Positions 35,734 to 45,635 are shown, numbered from the stretch's first letter. The stretch is DNA of 49,827 nucleotides from an uncultured Hyphomicrobiales bacterium (GCA_903824185.1 CAIJVU010000019.1:1-49827), one strand, 5' to 3'. The notes: generated by a model from the sequence alone, not told the origin. Made by a program: numbers and translations.

Positions 35734-36316
35734 TCCCAAGACGAGTCTGATCAGTGTTCTTGCGATTGCGGCCCTGTATAGCGGCCTGATGGTTGTGCAA
35801 TTCAACTATCTCGAACGCTTCAATGCCTATGCTTTGGCGTCTGCCTTTTTCATTCCCTCATCGGTGCGGTTGTTCGGCGTTTTGCTGCTGGGCTATCGCA
35901 CCGGTCTGGGCATTGCCTTGGGCGGATTGATGTTTGCCTTCGGCGTCAACAATCTCGGCCAGACCCCCGAACAATCCCTGATTGTCAGTCTGCAGGCGGG
36001 GTTGAGTTGTTCGGCCTCTTTGATGATCTGGGCTTTTTTCTCCGACAAAGTCAGCGGCGTGCGCGCCCAATCCATTGCGTTCGGGGCCATCAATGCCTTT
36101 GATATTTTATCCTTATGCGTGATCCAGTCTGTGCTCAATTCAGGTATGGCCTGTCTTGTTTATTATCTCCTGCCCGGCCAATTGGAGCCGGTGAGCCTGC
36201 ATCAGCTCGCCACCATGTTTTTGGGTGATCTGACGGGCGCGTTTTTGGTGTTTATCCTGTTGAATATTCTGATGAGCGTGGCTTTGCGGCTGCGCCGATT
36301 TGCAGGCCGGTCCTGA
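35720..36316 (+). CDS. Integral membrane protein, possibly a lone MASE1-like sensor domain
   Basis: A 198-residue protein with about five or six TM helices: ISVLAIAALYSGLMVVQF, FFIPSSVRLFGVLLLGY, the segment around IALGGLMFAF, a helix near SCSASLMIWAFFS, FDILSLCVIQSVLN, and a C-terminal FLVFILLNILMSVAL. The second pair, with SSVRLFGVLLLGYRTGLG, recalls MASE1-type membrane sensor domains, but no output domain follows. The gene overlaps the winged-helix gene by 14 nt, which suggests a membrane/regulator pair. The assignment is tentative. Confidence 0.65.
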   Translation: MDLNSPKTSLISVLAIAALYSGLMVVQFNYLERFNAYALASAFFIPSSVRLFGVLLLGYRTGLGIALGGLMFAFGVNNLGQTPEQSLIVSLQAGLSCSASLMIWAFFSDKVSGVRAQSIAFGAINAFDILSLCVIQSVLNSGMACLVYYLLPGQLEPVSLHQLATMFLGDLTGAFLVFILLNILMSVALRLRRFAGRS

Positions 36317-36340
36317 GCGGGCCTGCCTCACTGGGGCCCT

Positions 36341-37927
36341 TTAATGGCTGTCCAGCGCCTGCCTGATTTTGCGGATCAATTTGGCGCGGCCCTTTTCATC
36401 GCTTTCGTGATGCACCGCCTGTTTTAATTCGAAAATCAATTGCGTGAAATCATTGTTCCAGTCTTTGCTACCGGCAATGGCGGGATCAAGCCGCGGACGC
36501 GTCTGGTTTTGAGCCAATGTCGCTGAGCGCCCGTCAATGTCATAGCTTTCATCCAAAGACGGAATGCAGACAGGGGTTGCGTGCAGCGTCTTTTGCAAGG
36601 TCTGTTGAAAAGCGTTTTGTGGCTCTGCCTCGCCATGCACCAGAAAGATGCTTCCCTTGATCGGCGCACGGGCCTTCACCCATTCCAGAAGTTCGGGCGC
36701 ATCGGCATGGCCCGAATAGACATCCATGCTGCGGATGGTGGCTTTGACCTCGATCTCGCTGCCCATCATCCGCACATGGCGGGTGCCTTCCAGCAAGGTG
36801 CGGCCCAGACTGCCATTGGCCTGATAGCCCACCAGCAGCACAGTCGCTTCGGGCCGCCACAACCAGTCTTTGAGATGGTGCCGGATGCGACCCGCCTCGC
36901 ACATGCCGCTCGCTGATATGATGATATGAAAACCGCCAATGCGCGAAATGGCCATGCTCTGTTCGCGGGTTTCGGTGAAGCGGACATTTTTCTCCTGCAT
37001 GGCGCGCATCAACAAATCGCCATTGCGGATCTCGCTGGCATGGCGCGCAAAAATCTCACTGGCCCGGGTTGCCAGCGGTGAATCAATGAAAATCGGGCAG
37101 GGCGGAATCTGGCCGCTTTCGATCAGGCTGAAAATATCCACCAATAATTCCTGTGTGCGCTCCACCGCAAATGAGGGGATCAGCAACGGCCCTTTGCGGT
37201 GTTTGGCCTCGGTGATCTCCTGCAATAACAGCGCGCGGCGGCTGTCGTCATCCATATCGCTGCGGTCGGTGCCGCCATAGGTGGTTTCACAAATCAGATG
37301 GTCGATGTCGCTGGGCCCCTCGGCCCCTTCTTCCAGCAATTTCGCATGCGTGCCGATATCGCCCGAAAACAACAGCCGCGTCGGCTTCTCGCCCGCTTTG
37401 CTGGCTGTGGTTTCAATCTCTGCTGACGCCGAGCCCAGCAAATGGCCCGCATTCCAGAACCGCAGTTTCAAATCGGGCAGAACCGTGATCCATTGATGAT
37501 AGGCCACGGGGCGAAATTGCGTCAGGCAGGCGGTCGCATCATCGAAGGTATAGATCGGCTCCAGCGTCTCTTTGCCTTTGCTGCGATTGCGGTGGTTGAG
37601 CTGCTCGACCTCCATCTCCTGAATATGGCCTGAATCCGGCAGCATGATCGAGCACAGATCAGCGGTGGCGGCGATGGTGTAAATGGGCCCGTCAAAGCCT
37701 CCTTTGCAGAGTTTGGGAATAAGGCCGCTATGGTCGATATGGGCATGGGTCAGGATCAGCGCGTCGATCTCTTGCGGACGGAAGGGGAAGTCCCGATAAT
37801 TGAGTTCGCGCTCGGTTTTCGAACCCTGCACCATGCCGCAATCCACCAGCACTTTGCCTTGTGCGGTTTCCAGCAGAAAACAAGAGCCGGTCACCGTCCG
37901 GCAAGCGCCATGGAAATGCAGTTTCAT
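36341..37927 (-). CDS. Metallo-beta-lactamase/beta-CASP fold hydrolase (RNase-type)
   Basis: A 528-residue MBL-fold protein with a beta-CASP insertion, similar to bacterial RNA-processing nucleases of the YSH1/CPSF73-like group. Metal ligands are HAHIDHSG (H61, H63, D65, H66), the CASP-side LLFSGDIG, and the C-terminal SGHADAPELLEW and LVHGEAE. A GMCEAGRIRHHL stretch fits the beta-CASP motifs. The C-terminal 60 residues extend beyond the core. The ATG at 37927 gives the standard MKLHFHGACRTVTGSC. It may act on RNA; the target is unknown. Confidence 0.9.
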   Translation of the reverse strand: MKLHFHGACRTVTGSCFLLETAQGKVLVDCGMVQGSKTERELNYRDFPFRPQEIDALILTHAHIDHSGLIPKLCKGGFDGPIYTIAATADLCSIMLPDSGHIQEMEVEQLNHRNRSKGKETLEPIYTFDDATACLTQFRPVAYHQWITVLPDLKLRFWNAGHLLGSASAEIETTASKAGEKPTRLLFSGDIGTHAKLLEEGAEGPSDIDHLICETTYGGTDRSDMDDDSRRALLLQEITEAKHRKGPLLIPSFAVERTQELLVDIFSLIESGQIPPCPIFIDSPLATRASEIFARHASEIRNGDLLMRAMQEKNVRFTETREQSMAISRIGGFHIIISASGMCEAGRIRHHLKDWLWRPEATVLLVGYQANGSLGRTLLEGTRHVRMMGSEIEVKATIRSMDVYSGHADAPELLEWVKARAPIKGSIFLVHGEAEPQNAFQQTLQKTLHATPVCIPSLDESYDIDGRSATLAQNQTRPRLDPAIAGSKDWNNDFTQLIFELKQAVHHESDEKGRAKLIRKIRQALDSH

Positions 37928-38099
37928 GTCGGTCTTTCCTTGTTTTTCAAACTCTTTGAAGACCTTAGCAGGGAATGCTTGATCCGGCCAGCTTTGCCCT
38001 TTCAGGGCTGGTTTTTGCGGTCAAGGTCTTGAATTTGCCCCGTGGACTTCATATCTGCCGGAGACATTGAGACTTCTTTTTGACTATCAGGAATCGATC

Positions 38100-39989
38100 A
38101 TGCCGAAATCAAAAACCCAAAATCCAGAAACCCTCAGCTTCGAGGCGGATGTCGCCAAATTGCTGCATATGATGGTCCATTCGGTCTATTCCGATAAGGA
38201 TGTGTTTTTACGCGAGCTGATTTCCAATGCGGCGGATGCCTGTGAAAAGCTGCGCTATGAAGCCGTGGCCCAGCCTGAACTGCTCGGTGAGCAAGGCTTG
38301 CAGATCACCGTCAGCATTGATCCCGACCAAAACCGCTTGAGCATCGAGGATAATGGCATCGGCATGAGCCGCGCGGATCTTGTCGAGCATTTGGGCACCA
38401 TTGCGCGTTCGGGCACCAAAGCCTTCATGGAAAAAATCGAAGCCGCCCAGAAAGGCGAAGACGCCTCGCTGATCGGCCAATTTGGCGTGGGCTTTTATTC
38501 GGCCTTCATGGTGTCGGACAGCGTAGATGTCTTGACCCGTCGGGCAGGCAGTGACGAGGCGTGGAAATGGTCGTCCGATGGCAAAGGCAGCTATACGATT
38601 GCGCCGCTGCCGCTCGCCGAGGCCCCAGCGCATGGCACGCGCGTGGTCTTGCATTTGATGGAAGACGCCAAGGATTACACCACGCGTTACCGGCTTGAAA
38701 CCATTATCCGCAACCAGTCGGGCCATGTGCCGGTGCCGATCCAGCTGCGGGAAAAGCCCGATGCCGAAGCCTCCCCCCTCACCGATGGCGCGGCTTTGTG
38801 GACACGCAACAAAAACGACATTTCAACGGAAGACTATAAAGAGTTTTACCACAATGTGTCTGGCCAATATGACGAGCCGGTCATCACCACCCATTATCGG
38901 GCGGAAGGGCGGCAGGAATATACGGTGCTGACCTTTGTGCCGAGCAGCCGTCCTTTTGATTTGTTTGACACCGAGCGCAAAGGCCGCATCAAGCTCTATG
39001 TGAAGCGGGTCTTCATCACCGATGAGGCGGAGATTGTGCCGCGCTATTTGCGCTTTGTGCGCGGTCTTGTCGATTCCTCAGATCTGCCGCTCAATGTCTC
39101 GCGCGAGATGATTCAGGAAAGCCCTGTTTTGGCGGCCATCAAACGCGGTGTCACGAGCCGCGTTTTGTCGGAGCTTGAAAAATGCGCCGAGCATGACAAC
39201 GAAACCTTCAAAGGCATTTGGGACAATTTCGGCCCTGTCATCAAAGAAGGGTTGTATGAAGATTTTGAGCGCCGCGATGCTTTGTTGAAACTGGTGCGTT
39301 TCCGCACGACCCATTCCACCGCACAGGACCGCACCTTGAAAGCCTATGTGGAAGGCCTCAAGGAAAATCAAACCGCCATTTATTATCTGGTCGGTGATGA
39401 TGCCAAGCGGCTTGAAAGCTCGCCCCATCTCGAAGGCTTCCGCGCCCGTGGTATCGAGGTCTTGTTGTTGACCGATCCTGTCGACAGCTTCTGGGTGACA
39501 TCGGGTCTGTCTTATGAAGGCAAGCCGTTGAAATCTGTCACGCAAGGGGCGGCGGATTTATCGCTCATTCCTTTGCTGGAGCCCAAAAAGGAAGAGACCC
39601 CCGAATCCGCCAAAGAGACAGCGGATCTGGTCGTGCTGTTCAAAGACAGTTTGGGTGAGGCGGTGTCCGATGTGCGTGTGTCAGACCGCTTGACCGAAAG
39701 TGCGGTCTGTCTGGTTGCGGCTGATCAGGGGCTTGATCGCCAGCTTGAAAAAATCTTGGCGGGGGCAGGGCGTTTGCCCAAAGCCACCAAGCCGATTTTG
39801 GAAATCAATCCCGATCATGCCTTGATCAAATCCCTGCTGAAAGAGGGCGCGAGCAAGCCGCAATTGCGGCAAGATGCCATTCACCTCTTATTCACCGAGG
39901 CCTTGATTTTGGATGGGGAACGTCCAGAAGATCCGCGCCTGTTTTCCGAGCAATTGGCGCGGGTGCTTGCGGCTGGATTGGGCCGCTGA
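38100..39989 (+). CDS. htpG: Molecular chaperone HtpG (Hsp90)
   Basis: A 629-residue ATP-driven chaperone dimer. The GHKL ATPase motifs are visible: VFLRELISNAADACEKLR, IEDNGIGMSRADLVEHLGTIARSGT, and QFGVGFYSAFMV. The middle domain has GRIKLYVKRVFI and LPLNVSREMIQES, and the C-terminal dimerisation domain completes the length. The ATG at 38100 gives the usual short N-tail; the upstream in-frame start adds residues not seen in the family. Confidence 0.97.
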   Translation: MPKSKTQNPETLSFEADVAKLLHMMVHSVYSDKDVFLRELISNAADACEKLRYEAVAQPELLGEQGLQITVSIDPDQNRLSIEDNGIGMSRADLVEHLGTIARSGTKAFMEKIEAAQKGEDASLIGQFGVGFYSAFMVSDSVDVLTRRAGSDEAWKWSSDGKGSYTIAPLPLAEAPAHGTRVVLHLMEDAKDYTTRYRLETIIRNQSGHVPVPIQLREKPDAEASPLTDGAALWTRNKNDISTEDYKEFYHNVSGQYDEPVITTHYRAEGRQEYTVLTFVPSSRPFDLFDTERKGRIKLYVKRVFITDEAEIVPRYLRFVRGLVDSSDLPLNVSREMIQESPVLAAIKRGVTSRVLSELEKCAEHDNETFKGIWDNFGPVIKEGLYEDFERRDALLKLVRFRTTHSTAQDRTLKAYVEGLKENQTAIYYLVGDDAKRLESSPHLEGFRARGIEVLLLTDPVDSFWVTSGLSYEGKPLKSVTQGAADLSLIPLLEPKKEETPESAKETADLVVLFKDSLGEAVSDVRVSDRLTESAVCLVAADQGLDRQLEKILAGAGRLPKATKPILEINPDHALIKSLLKEGASKPQLRQDAIHLLFTEALILDGERPEDPRLFSEQLARVLAAGLGR

Positions 39990-40009
39990 TCGCACTCTGA
40001 CAATCAAAG

Positions 40010-40037
40010 AAAAAGGGCGCATCACGCGCCCTTTTTT
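40010..40037. terminator. Bidirectional terminator between htpG and sthA
   Basis: AAAGGGCGC-ATCAC-GCGCCCTTT with A-run and T-run on either side is a perfect 9-bp stem. It lies between convergent htpG and sthA. Confidence 0.94.
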
Positions 40038-40053
40038 ATGGACTGTTTTTTGT

Positions 40054-41451
40054 TTAGCCGTTCAAGCGGTTGATGCCGTCAAGCGCTGCGGTTTTGTAAC
40101 ATTCCGCCAAAGTCGGATAGTTGAAAATAGCCTCTGCGAGGTAATCAATCGTGCCGCCATGCGCCATTACGGCTTGGCCGATATGGATCAATTCACTGGC
40201 CCCTTCTCCCAGAATATGCACGCCGAGAATTTTGCGGCTTTCGGGATCAAAGATCAGTTTCAACAGGCCGGTGTGATCGCCGATAATCTGGCCGCGGGCG
40301 ATTTCACGATAATTGGCCTTGCCGATTTCATAAGGCTTGCCGGCGGCGGTCAACTCGTCTTCATTCGCGCCGATGGCCGAAATTTCCGGCACCGTATAAA
40401 TGCCATAGGGGAAGAGGCCGATGCCATGCTCTTCTTCGTCGCGTTGGCCGAAGGCGTGGCGGGCGGCTGAACGGCCTTGTTCCATGGAGGTAGAGGCCAG
40501 TGCCGGAAAACCGATCACATCGCCCACCGCATAAATATTGTCGGCCGTGGTTTGATAATGCTGGTTGATGATGATCTTGCCGCGCTCATCGGTCTTGATG
40601 CCGGCTTTGTCGAGATCCAGATGTTTGGTCGCTCCTGTGCGGCCAATCGCATAAAGGGCTGCATCGGCATGCAGCGCCTTGCCGCTTTTCAGCCGCACCT
40701 CGACAGGGGCGCGGGCACCTTCCACCACTTCGACATGCGCCACTTCTTCATTCAGGCGCATGGTCACACGGTTTTGTTGCGCGATATAGGTCAGCGCCGC
40801 CGAGACTTCATGATCGAGGAAGGGCAACAAAATGGGGCGTTTGTCGACAATGGTCACGCGCACCCCAAGCGCTGCAAACATCGTGGCATATTCCACGCCG
40901 ATCACACCCGCCCCGATCACAATCAGCGAGCGCGGAATCTCGCGCATATGCAAGACGTCATCGCTGACCATGATGCGTTGACCGTCAAAGGTAATGTGGC
41001 TGTCCCGCGTCGCATTGGTGCCGCAGGCCAGAATGATTTTGTCGCTCTGGATGATATGCTCTTCATCATCGCCGCTTTCCAGCTTGATGTGATGCGCATC
41101 GACAAAGCGCGCATGGGCCTCGATCAAATGCACGTGGTTGCGCGCCAGTTGGTTGCGGATGACATCGATCTCGCTGCGGATCACATGCTCGACCCGAAAC
41201 AACAGATCCTCGATTTTGATGTCTTGCTTGACGCGGTAGGAGGCGCCGTAAATACCGCGCTCGCGAAATCCCGACAGATGCAAAACCGCTTCCCGAAAAG
41301 TCTTGGACGGGATGGTGCCGGTATTGACGCAGACACCGCCCACCACCCGACGCTTTTCAATCACAGCCACATGCTTGCCCAATTTGGCGGCCTGAATGGC
41401 CGCGCGCTGGCCTGAGGGGCCGGACCCGATAACAACAAGATCATATTTCAT
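40054..41451 (-). CDS. sthA: Soluble NAD(P)+ transhydrogenase (Si-specific)
   Basis: A 465-residue FAD flavoprotein that shuttles hydride between NADPH and NAD+. The FAD fold begins YDLVVIGSGPSGQRAA. The site GGVCVNTGTIPSK has one Cys only, as in SthA, rather than the redox disulfide of lipoamide dehydrogenases. NAD(P) binding is shown by LIVIGAGVIGVEYA, and the ending carries HILGEGASELIHIGQAVM. The ATG at 41451 is preferred; a TTG three codons earlier is possible. Confidence 0.95.
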   Translation of the reverse strand: MKYDLVVIGSGPSGQRAAIQAAKLGKHVAVIEKRRVVGGVCVNTGTIPSKTFREAVLHLSGFRERGIYGASYRVKQDIKIEDLLFRVEHVIRSEIDVIRNQLARNHVHLIEAHARFVDAHHIKLESGDDEEHIIQSDKIILACGTNATRDSHITFDGQRIMVSDDVLHMREIPRSLIVIGAGVIGVEYATMFAALGVRVTIVDKRPILLPFLDHEVSAALTYIAQQNRVTMRLNEEVAHVEVVEGARAPVEVRLKSGKALHADAALYAIGRTGATKHLDLDKAGIKTDERGKIIINQHYQTTADNIYAVGDVIGFPALASTSMEQGRSAARHAFGQRDEEEHGIGLFPYGIYTVPEISAIGANEDELTAAGKPYEIGKANYREIARGQIIGDHTGLLKLIFDPESRKILGVHILGEGASELIHIGQAVMAHGGTIDYLAEAIFNYPTLAECYKTAALDGINRLNG

Positions 41452-41745
41452 GGAATGCAAACTTTACGATAAAGAGGACGACAACGCTTCACTCACCATT
41501 GTCACGACTGCATGCATCTGTGTCAATGATCGGATCAAAAAGCATCCGCGCAGGTGCAATGAGGTGCGGGCTGCAGCCAATCTGCCGTCGCTGGTCGCTT
41601 GGGCGCAAGATGAGATAGGGGAGGCCTGTTCCAGACTGGTTCGGGCCGAAATTTGAGCAAGATAGGCGTGTTTGATGGCCTATCCCGCCCCGTTCAAGCC
41701 GTTTTTTCGTCTATTTTTAATTGGTTCAAAGGCCGCCTCATCGCC

Positions 41746-42270
41746 TCAGCCGCGGGCATAGAGATCCTGGTCCTCGGCAATATCCACCCGCACATCCTTG
41801 AACAACAGGGTCAGGGAGCTGACATCGACACGGTTGGTTTGCCCGAGGCTCTGGCCCGGCAAAGCCATGCTTCCGGCCTTTTTTTCAAAGGCGGTAAAAT
41901 CGGCTTCGGCATTGAAAACAGCGAATTTCCACAAGGCCATGGAGGCCAGAAAATGCTGGTAGCTCGCATCATTGACCGAGACCAGAAGCATCACATAATC
42001 GGCTGTGATTTCAAACATAAGATTGGTTTCATATTGCTCGTTTGTCAGGCAGACATTGAGCTGGCGGGTCTTCAAAATATCAAGAAAATGCGGGCTTTCT
42101 TGGCGCACGGGCTCTGTCCGGCCATAGCGGCAATTGGCCAGAAAAATGATGCTGCTTTCCTTGGATTGCCCCTCATTCATGCGTTTATTGAACAGGGTGG
42201 AAGATCCGTAAATATTATCAAGCCGCTCTTCATGGTTTCGCAGCTGCTTGTAAATTTCTAAAATGGCCAT
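41746..42270 (-). CDS. Hypothetical protein
   Basis: A 174-residue protein of no recognised family, with no signal peptide or TM segment. It is acidic to neutral and mixed alpha/beta in appearance, with segments such as SIIFLANCRYGRTEP, QLNVCLTNEQYETNLMFEI and ADYVMLLVSVNDASYQHF. The ATG at 42270 fits an open frame; the upstream bases are not strongly coding. It is isolated between sthA and the PLD gene, and its codon use looks like the neighbours'. Confidence 0.65.
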   Translation of the reverse strand: MAILEIYKQLRNHEERLDNIYGSSTLFNKRMNEGQSKESSIIFLANCRYGRTEPVRQESPHFLDILKTRQLNVCLTNEQYETNLMFEITADYVMLLVSVNDASYQHFLASMALWKFAVFNAEADFTAFEKKAGSMALPGQSLGQTNRVDVSSLTLLFKDVRVDIAEDQDLYARG

Positions 42271-42441
42271 GCCTTCAACCCTTTAAATCACGAGGGGCGG
42301 TTAGGGACCGGAAAATCGGGAAAGTCAAGCCGGTCGTATTTTACTTGTTCTTGTTTTGTTTTCGTGTAAACTCTTCTTTCGTGAATAGGTTCGGGCCCGA
42401 TTTCTGTTGTAAATCAGGCCTTTTGTCGGAGTTTGTTGTGT

Positions 42442-42978
42442 ATGCGGGCGGGTATCAGGCACTTGGTCTTGATGATGGGATTTTGTCTCGCGGGCGCTGT
42501 TGCGCAGGCGGCTGAAATCCGGACATGTTTCACTCCCGGTCAGGATTGCACGGGGATAATTGTGGATCAGGTGGACCATGCCACTGCGCGGGTTCTGGTC
42601 CAAGCCTATGGCCTGACCAGCGAGCCGATCATGCAGGCGCTGGCGCAAGCCAAGCGGCGCGGTGTCGATGTAAGGGTTCTGCTCGACAAATCCAACGAGC
42701 AAGAGCGCTACAGTGCCGCCACCTTCCTGATCAATCAGGGGATCGCGGTTCTGATCGATGACAAAGTGGCCATTGCACATAACAAGGTCATGGTCATTGA
42801 TGATGCGCATGTGATTACGGGAAGTTTTAACTTCACCAAATCGGCCCAAGAGCGGAATGCTGAAAATGTGCTGATTATCCGCCAATATCCTGATTTAGCC
42901 CGCACTTATGCGGAAAATTGGCGCAATCGCGCCGCTGTGTCCCGCCCTTATGAGGATTTTCGAGACAAAAAGCGCTGA
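42442..42978 (+). CDS. Secreted phospholipase D-family nuclease (Nuc-like)
   Basis: A 178-residue precursor with a signal peptide (about 1-23, LVLMMGFCLAGAVAQA). A single HKD motif is present: H113-N-K115-x4-D120 in IAHNKVMVIDDAHVITGSFNFT. One HKD per chain is typical of Nuc-type endonucleases, which dimerise to form the active site. Length matches the plasmid Nuc proteins. A possible -10 TAAACT lies at 42367-42372. The 3' end overlaps the convergent UbiH-type gene by 31 bp. Confidence 0.88.
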   Translation: MRAGIRHLVLMMGFCLAGAVAQAAEIRTCFTPGQDCTGIIVDQVDHATARVLVQAYGLTSEPIMQALAQAKRRGVDVRVLLDKSNEQERYSAATFLINQGIAVLIDDKVAIAHNKVMVIDDAHVITGSFNFTKSAQERNAENVLIIRQYPDLARTYAENWRNRAAVSRPYEDFRDKKR

Positions 42979-44198
42979 AGCCCGTTTTGTGATCTGGACC
43001 CGTCCTGAGACACGGGTCTGCCAATCCCTTGCTCCATGATGAAACGTCGCAAAGGGCGGATCGAAGAGAGGGCCAACATGCCCGCACCGCGTAAAAAATC
43101 CACCGGCAGATAGGGGCTCAACAGTGAGCGGTTGAGCATATCAACCCCTTGGGAACGCAGAGCAATATCTGTTTTTCGGCGTTGACCATAGTCTTGGCAG
43201 GCGAGGCTGTGTCCGGGGTCGGCATGGCCTTTCAGACTGGCCGCGAGATCGGCGGCGTCGCGCAGTCCCAGATTAAGTCCCTGTGCACCAATCGGCGGGA
43301 AGGCATGGCCTGCATCGCCCACCAGCACCGCGCGCTCGGTGGAGAGCGCCTCGACCTGCAAGCGGGCCATCGGGATGAGGCCGCGTTTTCCTGTCACCTG
43401 CATTTTGCCCAGAATGGATTGGGCCTGCCGCTCGCAGACCTCTGAAAAGGCTGCATCGGACAAAGCCGACAGCTCTTGTCCCTGCGCGGGTTTTGTCAGC
43501 CAGACAAGGCTTGAGCGCTGATCGGGCAAGGGAACCAATGTGAAGGGGCCGGCACGGGTATGAAATTCGGTCGAACAGTCGTCATGCGGGCGGCTATGGT
43601 CGAAAATGGCCGTGATGGCCACCTGATCATAGGGCTTCACCTCGCTGCGGATCCCTAACGCGTTGCGGGTTTGGGACTGACGCCCATCGGCGGCAACCAG
43701 CAAGCGGGTTGTCAGAATGCGTCCTGACGCGAGCGTCACCGACCGGCCTTCGGAATGGGTCGCGGTGCAGTCAAAACGGTCAGAAATCACCGAAATATGG
43801 GGCTGGCTTGCTAGTTTCTCATGCAAACCCGCATCCAGCCGGTGATTTTCGATATTGATGGCAAAGGCTTCCAGTCCGAGTTCATGCGCATGAAACAAAG
43901 TGGAGGGCGGGCGAAACAGGCTGCCGCTGTCATCGATCAGGCGCAGGCGGACGAGCGGTGCCCCTTGGCTTTCCAGCAAAGCGCCAAGGCCGAGATCGCG
44001 CAACAAGCTCTGCGCTTCGGGCATCAGGGCAACGGTCCGCCCATCGGATGACGCCGGAGGGCCGGACACCACAGCGATTTTATAATCTGCGTCGGACAAA
44101 GCGAGCGCTGCGGCTTGGCCGGTCAAGCCCCCGCCGATGATGACGATATCGAAATCATCCGCCGCCGTTTGAGGATCAAAACCCGTTTCTGTCTGCAT
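42948..44198 (-). CDS. UbiH/COQ6-family FAD-dependent monooxygenase
   Basis: A 416-residue flavoprotein hydroxylase of the ubiquinone pathway family. It has the N-terminal FDIVIIGGGLTGQAAALALS and the FAD-ribose motif GDAGHAFPPIGAQGLNLGLRDAADLA; between them LVAADGRQSQTRN is the family DG motif. The exact ring position it hydroxylates cannot be read off. The ATG at 44198 is clear. It faces the PLD gene with a 31-bp 3' overlap. Confidence 0.9.
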   Translation of the reverse strand: MQTETGFDPQTAADDFDIVIIGGGLTGQAAALALSDADYKIAVVSGPPASSDGRTVALMPEAQSLLRDLGLGALLESQGAPLVRLRLIDDSGSLFRPPSTLFHAHELGLEAFAINIENHRLDAGLHEKLASQPHISVISDRFDCTATHSEGRSVTLASGRILTTRLLVAADGRQSQTRNALGIRSEVKPYDQVAITAIFDHSRPHDDCSTEFHTRAGPFTLVPLPDQRSSLVWLTKPAQGQELSALSDAAFSEVCERQAQSILGKMQVTGKRGLIPMARLQVEALSTERAVLVGDAGHAFPPIGAQGLNLGLRDAADLAASLKGHADPGHSLACQDYGQRRKTDIALRSQGVDMLNRSLLSPYLPVDFLRGAGMLALSSIRPLRRFIMEQGIGRPVSQDGSRSQNGLQRFLSRKSS

Positions 44199-44381
44199 AA
44201 TTTGGTCATCCTAGCGACATTATCGCTGTCTTGCCACATTTTTGCCGGATGGATAGGTCAGATAACAGGAAATTTCTGACAATCTCCGAACACTTACGGT
44301 TTGTTTACATTGTTCTGTCAGTAAAATGGCACTCAACGTCTTTATTCGATCATCTGCTGATCAGGCAAGGAACGAAAACAT

Positions 44382-45635
44382 ATGATCAAGCGCATGTTGT
44401 CCCGTCGGGATGTGGCCCTGTCTTTGGCCGCTTTATGGGTCGGAATGGGGCAGGCTCTGGCTGCAACCGCCGAATCTGAGACAGGTCAGGCCGAATGGGG
44501 GCAGCCCTATGAGGCCGCCGCCACCATGCGTTCGCAACGCTCCAGTGCCCCCATTTTGTCGCCGCAGACCATCATGGCCACCGAGCAAGCCATTGAGATG
44601 ATGCGCACGGTTGTCGCCCAAGGCGGCTGGCCGCAAATGCCCAAGGCCAAACTCAAATTGGGACAGCGCGACAAGGCCGTCGTGGCGCTTCGCCAGCGCC
44701 TGATTGCCAGCGGCGATCTTGATCGCAATCTCAGCGATTCCAATATTTTTGATTCTTATGTCGAGGCGGCAGTCCGCAAGTTTCAGGAGCGTCACGGCTT
44801 GAGCCCGAATGGCGAATTCGGCACCCAGACATTGACGGCGATGAATATTCCCGCCGATGTGCGCTTGCGGCAGCTGGAAATCAATCTGGTACGGTTGAAG
44901 TCCTATCCGGCCAATCCGGGGTTCCGTTTTGTCACCGCCAATATACCGGCGGCCCTTGTCGAGACTGTGGAAGGTGGGCAAGTCCAAACCCGTCATGCGG
45001 CGGGCGTGGGCAAGATCGACCGCCAGTCCCCGATCATGACGACACGGGCGACCGACATCAATTTCAACCCGTTCTGGACCGTTCCGGCCTCCATTATCCG
45101 CAAAGATCTGATCCCGAAAATGCAGGCCGATGCGAATTATCTGACCGACAATCACATCAGGGTCTATGACCAGCACGGGCAAGAGGTTCAGCCGCGCCAG
45201 ATTAACTGGCGTTCGGACGAGGCCACCCGTTATGTGTTTCGGCAGGACACCGGCGGGGAGTTCAACTCATTGGGGTTTGTGCGGATCAATATTGCCAATC
45301 CCTATGGCGTTTACATGCATGATACCCCTGCCAAAGGGATCTTTGGCGATGATTTCCGTTTTGTCTCCTCCGGCTGCATGCGCATCCAGAATGTGCGCGA
45401 CTATGTGACGTGGCTGTTGAAAGACACGCCTGGTTGGTCGCGCGAGCAGATTGATGCGGCGATTGCCTCCGGTCAGCGGGTCGATGCCCGTTTGTCGCAA
45501 ACCGTGCCGGTTTACTGGATTTATATCACCGGCTGGGCTACGCCCGAAGGCACGCTGGAATTCCGCGATGATATCTATGGCAAGGATGGCTTGGGCGCTG
45601 TGCCGGTCGCAGCGGCCGTTCAAGAGCAAGATTGA
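44382..45635 (+). CDS. L,D-transpeptidase of the YcbB type with peptidoglycan-binding domain
   Basis: A 417-residue murein cross-linking enzyme. The N-terminal signal MIKRMLSRRDVALSLAALWVG has a twin Arg pair, so Tat or Sec export is possible. A PG_binding_1 domain follows (about 92-152, LKLGQRDKAV...FGTQTLTAM), then the YkuD catalytic domain with H313 (VYMHDTP) and C332 (SSGCMRIQN). Location is periplasm. Family members make 3-3 cross-links; the specificity here is inferred. Confidence 0.92.
   Translation: MIKRMLSRRDVALSLAALWVGMGQALAATAESETGQAEWGQPYEAAATMRSQRSSAPILSPQTIMATEQAIEMMRTVVAQGGWPQMPKAKLKLGQRDKAVVALRQRLIASGDLDRNLSDSNIFDSYVEAAVRKFQERHGLSPNGEFGTQTLTAMNIPADVRLRQLEINLVRLKSYPANPGFRFVTANIPAALVETVEGGQVQTRHAAGVGKIDRQSPIMTTRATDINFNPFWTVPASIIRKDLIPKMQADANYLTDNHIRVYDQHGQEVQPRQINWRSDEATRYVFRQDTGGEFNSLGFVRINIANPYGVYMHDTPAKGIFGDDFRFVSSGCMRIQNVRDYVTWLLKDTPGWSREQIDAAIASGQRVDARLSQTVPVYWIYITGWATPEGTLEFRDDIYGKDGLGAVPVAAAVQEQD

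Noticed and set aside
41396-41656. 86-codon ORF in the gap after sthA
   Set aside because: It begins inside sthA on the opposite strand, lacks a ribosome site and looks non-coding.
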